The position numbers were made by a program, and so were the translations under genes. From an uncultured Eubacteriales bacterium (lineage in GTDB: Bacteria > Bacillota > Clostridia > Oscillospirales > CAG-272): a stretch of 33,336 bases of DNA. The stretch covers positions 1-33,336 of the forward strand of contig URMC01000007.1 of NCBI GenBank assembly GCA_900548735.1, read 5' to 3'. The stretch's first letter is position 1; each line of letters begins with the position of its first letter. The notes under the pieces were generated by a model. That model saw only the letters and a program-made list of their open reading frames with translations, made no database searches and had not been told where the DNA came from. Positions 29,791 through 33,336 of the stretch are shown here, piece by piece.

Positions 29791-31043
29791 GCGATACAGT
29801 GGTGGCAAGGGAAGAATTGTGGATTGCGCTGGCGGAGATTCTGGGACCGCGAAACGCATCCTTTCGCCCACTGATGGAGTGCTTCGGCACGCCGGAGGCG
29901 GTTTTCGCCGCCGACCGGGCGGCACTTTCAAAGGCGGCGCCCGAGCTTGGCTCCGGGGCGCTTTCCGCCATTGCGCGCGGCGCGGCGAAGACCAATGCCG
30001 CGAAGGTCCTTTATTGGTGCCGCAGAAACGGCGTGCGGGTGCTCTGCTACGGAGAAGAGGGATACCCCTCGGCATTGCTTTCCATTGCCGAGCCGCCGGT
30101 GGTGCTTTACTGCCGCGGCAACTTCCCGGACGGGGAAAAGGACTTCACCGTAGGTGTGGTCGGTACCAGACATGCGGATGAATACGGTGCCGGGGTCGCG
30201 TATAAACTATCCTTTGAGCTGGCGGCGGCAGGTGCCGTGATCGTCAGCGGGATGGCGGACGGGATTGACGGCATTGCCTCCGCGGCGGCACTGGACGCCG
30301 GCGGGCGGACGGTAGCCGTGCTCGGCTGTGGTATTGACATCGCTTACCCGCGCTGGCACGAGCGGCTGATGCGGGAGATTGAGGATCGCGGCGCCGTACT
30401 CAGCGAATACGCGCCCGGCACCCGACCCAACGGGTGGAATTTCCCGGTGAGAAACCGCATCATCAGTGCGCTTTCGGGCGCTTTGCTGGTGGTGGAAGGC
30501 GGGGAACAGAGCGGCGCGCTGATCACGGCAAGATATGCGGTGCTTCAGGGCAAGCCCGTGTTTGCCGTACCCGGTGACATCACCAACCCGCGCTCCGCTG
30601 GTACCAACCGGCTGTTGCACGGCGGTGCGGAGCTGGCGCTCTCGGCGGAGGATGTGCTTTCCTCTTTCCGGTTTCTGTATCATGACGCGATCCGGGAGCG
30701 GGAGATGCTGGAGGCACAGCAATATTCCGCCCTGTCCCCCGAAAAACTGAAAGCACATGGCGTGCGGTACGGCTTTGCCGACCGCCCTCGCCTGAAAGAA
30801 AGGCTGCGGCACGAGGCGCCGGAGCCTGCGAAGACCCCTGCCGCAACTCCTGCGGAAAAGGATCTTTCGGTACTGACGGAAGAACAGAAAAAACTGTATC
30901 TGGCACTCCCTGATACGCCGTTTGCACTGGACACGCTGACCGCGAAAGGGTTCACTCCCTCGGCGGCATCTGCCTCGCTTACTTTGCTGGAGCTTTACGG
31001 TCTGGTTGCCGCACGCCCCGGCGGACTGTACGAAAAACTCTGA
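29787..31043 (+). CDS. dprA: DNA-processing protein DprA (Smf)
   Basis: A protein of 418 residues. An N-terminal helical domain is followed by the Rossmann-like core with VGVVGTRHADEYG, IVSGMADGIDGIASAAAL, TVAVLGCGID, FPVRNRIISALS and EGGEQSGALITARYA, and then a C-terminal winged helix (ALDTLTAKGFTPSAASASL). DprA loads RecA on incoming single-stranded DNA during transformation. The GTG at 29787 is preferred because it overlaps the previous stop and GGGGAG lies seven bases before it; an in-frame GTG at 29760 lacks a ribosome site. Confidence 0.95.
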   Translation: MSDTVVAREELWIALAEILGPRNASFRPLMECFGTPEAVFAADRAALSKAAPELGSGALSAIARGAAKTNAAKVLYWCRRNGVRVLCYGEEGYPSALLSIAEPPVVLYCRGNFPDGEKDFTVGVVGTRHADEYGAGVAYKLSFELAAAGAVIVSGMADGIDGIASAAALDAGGRTVAVLGCGIDIAYPRWHERLMREIEDRGAVLSEYAPGTRPNGWNFPVRNRIISALSGALLVVEGGEQSGALITARYAVLQGKPVFAVPGDITNPRSAGTNRLLHGGAELALSAEDVLSSFRFLYHDAIREREMLEAQQYSALSPEKLKAHGVRYGFADRPRLKERLRHEAPEPAKTPAATPAEKDLSVLTEEQKKLYLALPDTPFALDTLTAKGFTPSAASASLTLLELYGLVAARPGGLYEKL

Positions 31044-31077
31044 AAAAACTCCACCAATTCGGAAAGGAATATCATAT

Positions 31078-33336
31078 ATGGCAAATCTCGTGATCGTGGA
31101 GTCGCCTTCCAAGGCGACCGCTATCAAAAAATATCTCGGCTCCAACTATAAGGTCATCGCCTCCAAAGGGCACGTGCGGGACCTGCCGAAAAGCACGCTG
31201 AGCGTGGACATCGAGCACGGCTTTGAGGCGCATTACATCAATATCCGCGGCAAAGGCGATCTCATCAAGGAGATCCGCAAAGAGGCGAAGGCGGCAAAAA
31301 AAGTATTTCTCGCGCCTGACCCTGACCGCGAAGGGGAAGCGATTGCGTGGCACCTTGCCAATGCGCTGGGGCTGGACCCTGAAAAGACCCTGCGCGTGAC
31401 CTTCAATGAGATCACGCCGGACGTGGTGCGCGCAGCGATCAAAGCGCCCCGCACCATCGATATGAACCTGGTCAATGCACAGCAGACCAGAAGAATCTGG
31501 GATCGTGTGGTGGGCTATAAACTCTCTCCGTACCTTTGGAAATCCGTGAAAAACGGGCTCTCTGCCGGGCGTGTGCAGTCGGTTGCCGCGCGTATCATCG
31601 TGGACAGGGAAGAGGAGATTCGCGCCTTTGTGCCGGAGGAATACTGGACGGTTGACGCCCTGCTCGGCAACGATCACGACAAAGCCTTTTCGGTGCGCTT
31701 TTTCGGCACCACCAAGGGCAAAATGCGGCTTTCCTCCGAAGCAGATGCCAAAACCGTGACCGACGCGGTCGCGGGTAAGGATTTCACCGTCAAGAGCGTC
31801 AAACGCGCCACAAGACAAAAAATGCCCGCCCCGCCCTTCACCACCTCTACGATGCAGCAGGAGGCTTCCCGCAAGCTGGGCTTCCAATCTCAGCGGATCA
31901 TGCGCGTGGCACAGGAACTGTATGAAGGGATTTCGGTCGGCACCGAAAACGGCGGGGTACAGGGTCTGATCACCTATATGCGTACCGACTCCCTGCGGGT
32001 CTCCGCTGACGCGCAGAGCGCCGCGGCGGAACTGATTGCCGCCAAATACGGCAAAGAATACTGCCCCGCAAAGCCGAGAGTGTATAAGACCCGTGCCGGC
32101 GCGCAGGACGCGCACGAAGCCATCCGCCCCTCCCGGGTGGATCTGGAGCCGGCAAAAATCCATAAGTATCTCACGCCCGATCAGTATAAGCTTTACAAGC
32201 TGATCTGGGAGCGGTTTGTGGCAAGCCAGATGCAGTCCGCTTCTCTTGCCACGCTTGCCGTGGAGCTGGAGTGCGGCGGATATCTCTTCCGCACCGGCGG
32301 GTACACGGTCACCTTCCCCGGTTATATGGCGGTTTATGAGGAGAGCGAGGACGAAGCGCCTGCTTCCGACGCCATTGCGGAGCAGAAGGATCTGCGCATC
32401 CCGGAGCTGACCGAAGGGATGAAGCTGACCGCCTGCAATGTGACCCCCACCAAGCATATGACCGAGCCGCCCGTGCGCTATACCGAAGCTACGCTGATCA
32501 AGTTTTTGGATGAGAAGGGCATCGGGCGCCCAAGCACCTATAATACCATCATCACCACCATTGTGGGGCGCAATTATGTGGAGCGGGACGGCAAGTCTCT
32601 GCTTCCCACCTCGCTTGGCGAAGTGACGACCAAGCTGATGAAGCAGAATTTCCCCGATATTGTGGACTATGCCTTCACCGCGCAGATGGAGACGGAACTG
32701 GACGAGATTGAAAAAGGCGAGGCGGATATGACCGCCGTGCTGGAAGCCTTCTGGCAGGATTTCTCCAAGGAACTGGAAAAGGCGGAGACCACCATCGGCA
32801 AAGGCGGGCTGGAACTGCCCGTGGAGGAAACCGACCTTGTCTGCGAGAAGTGCGGCGCAAAAATGATCGTGAAAAACGGGCGTTTCGGCAAATTTGCCGC
32901 CTGCCCCAACTATCCCGCCTGCAAGAACACCAAACCGCTGACCGAAAAGGCGGAGGAGGAGAAAAAGCCTCCCGTTACGGCGGATTTCAAGTGCGAGTTG
33001 TGCGGTGCGGACATGGTACAGCGCACCGGGCGCTACGGCACCTTCTTTGCCTGCTCCCGCTATCCCGCCTGCCGCTTTACCAAGCAGAAAACCAAGGAAC
33101 TGGATGTGCCGTGCCCGAAGTGCGGCTCCAAGATTTTGGTCAAGACCGGGCGTAGCAAAACCGTGTTTTACAGCTGTGAGAAGTATCCGGAGTGCGATTT
33201 TTCCTCTTGGGATATGCCCACGGCGGAGAAATGCCCGCAGTGCGGCAAAATGCTGTTCCGCAAAAAGGGTAAGGCACTGCTGGTATGCCATGACAAAGCC
33301 TGCGGCTACCGCCGGGAGACCGAAGAGGTGCCCGCC
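31078..33336 (+). CDS. topA: DNA topoisomerase I (3' partial)
   Basis: 753 residues are visible, and the frame is open to the last base. The N-terminal Toprim domain reads VIVESPSKATAIKKYLG, SKGHVRDLP and APDPDREGEAIAWHLANAL. The active-site tyrosine is in GLITYMRTDSLRVS (about residue 300). KFLDEKGIGRPSTYNTII is also typical. The C-terminus has four Cys4 zinc ribbons, the first with CEKCGAK...CPNYPAC and the last with CPQCGKMLFR...CHDKAC. It relaxes negative supercoils. AAAGGA precedes the ATG at 31078. dprA-topA order is conserved in Firmicutes. A long minus-strand frame across it is only a shadow. Confidence 0.97.
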   Translation, partial: MANLVIVESPSKATAIKKYLGSNYKVIASKGHVRDLPKSTLSVDIEHGFEAHYINIRGKGDLIKEIRKEAKAAKKVFLAPDPDREGEAIAWHLANALGLDPEKTLRVTFNEITPDVVRAAIKAPRTIDMNLVNAQQTRRIWDRVVGYKLSPYLWKSVKNGLSAGRVQSVAARIIVDREEEIRAFVPEEYWTVDALLGNDHDKAFSVRFFGTTKGKMRLSSEADAKTVTDAVAGKDFTVKSVKRATRQKMPAPPFTTSTMQQEASRKLGFQSQRIMRVAQELYEGISVGTENGGVQGLITYMRTDSLRVSADAQSAAAELIAAKYGKEYCPAKPRVYKTRAGAQDAHEAIRPSRVDLEPAKIHKYLTPDQYKLYKLIWERFVASQMQSASLATLAVELECGGYLFRTGGYTVTFPGYMAVYEESEDEAPASDAIAEQKDLRIPELTEGMKLTACNVTPTKHMTEPPVRYTEATLIKFLDEKGIGRPSTYNTIITTIVGRNYVERDGKSLLPTSLGEVTTKLMKQNFPDIVDYAFTAQMETELDEIEKGEADMTAVLEAFWQDFSKELEKAETTIGKGGLELPVEETDLVCEKCGAKMIVKNGRFGKFAACPNYPACKNTKPLTEKAEEEKKPPVTADFKCELCGADMVQRTGRYGTFFACSRYPACRFTKQKTKELDVPCPKCGSKILVKTGRSKTVFYSCEKYPECDFSSWDMPTAEKCPQCGKMLFRKKGKALLVCHDKACGYRRETEEVPA

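Noticed and set aside
31072..33291. Very long minus-strand open frame (739 codons)
   Set aside because: It lies wholly opposite topA, whose domains and zinc ribbons are unmistakable; the antisense frame is open because of GC-rich codon bias.

Overview
This window looks like chromosome from a spore-forming member of the Clostridia (Firmicutes), with GC-rich coding sequence over most of its length. The taxonomic cues are a spo0A gene, a ytfJ/gerW-type spore gene beside a DUF2953 gene and scpAB, strong AGGAGG ribosome sites, TTGACA/TATAAT promoters with 17-bp spacers, and intergenic hairpin repeats of the kind common in gut Oscillospirales-like genomes. The family assignment is inference. No rRNA, CRISPR array, transposase or integrase was found.

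Left end (1-2,300): the 3' part of an ABC transporter permease, then two minus-strand genes, an A24 prepilin peptidase and a secreted ComEC-like metallo-beta-lactamase-fold protein whose C-terminal tail has been cut off by a frameshift. These genes are less GC-rich than the right-hand 25 kb. Next comes an AT-rich gap holding a promoter-driven, terminator-ended RNA candidate of about 100 nt (2485-2587).

tRNA-anchored island (2,954-5,725): tRNA-Met(CAU) and tRNA-Glu(UUC) abut with no spacer. The last 14 bases of the tRNA-Glu body, TCCCGTACGGGTCA, recur at 5712-5725, just before a strong terminator. The 2.76-kb AT-rich segment between them is laid out like a miniature phage immunity region. It has a 50-codon leftward gene plus one or two smaller ones, an operator palindrome filling the spacer of the leftward promoter, a Cro/CI-type repressor, a coupled two-helix membrane protein, a block of degenerate 21-bp tandem repeats, and a hicAB toxin-antitoxin operon with a palindrome in its own promoter spacer. 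No integrase is present. This is the most unusual part of the window.

Central region (5,730-19,080): dispersed hairpin repeats; an ABC-F ATPase gene with a terminator in its leader; a cysteine-rich mini-protein; ligA, apparently split by one missing base; a small surface-glycan cluster (CpsB-like PHP phosphatase, GT8 glycosyltransferase, and an unusual beta-solenoid plus GT87-like membrane protein); spo0A with a partly degenerate receiver domain; an rluB-type pseudouridine synthase coupled to a small GNAT-like protein; and a DacF/PBP5-type D,D-carboxypeptidase.

Right region (19,086-33,336): a long minus-strand run, lon-engB-lysA-M50 protease-scpA-scpB-DUF2953-ytfJ, with tight spacing that suggests one operon read from a promoter at 27084-27112. 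Divergent from it is infC-rpmI-rplT. Its upstream region has two sigma-A promoters, a separate RNA candidate and two tandem leader terminators, and infC appears to start at AUU. A SpoU/TrmH-type rRNA methyltransferase, dprA and topA follow; topA runs off the right edge.
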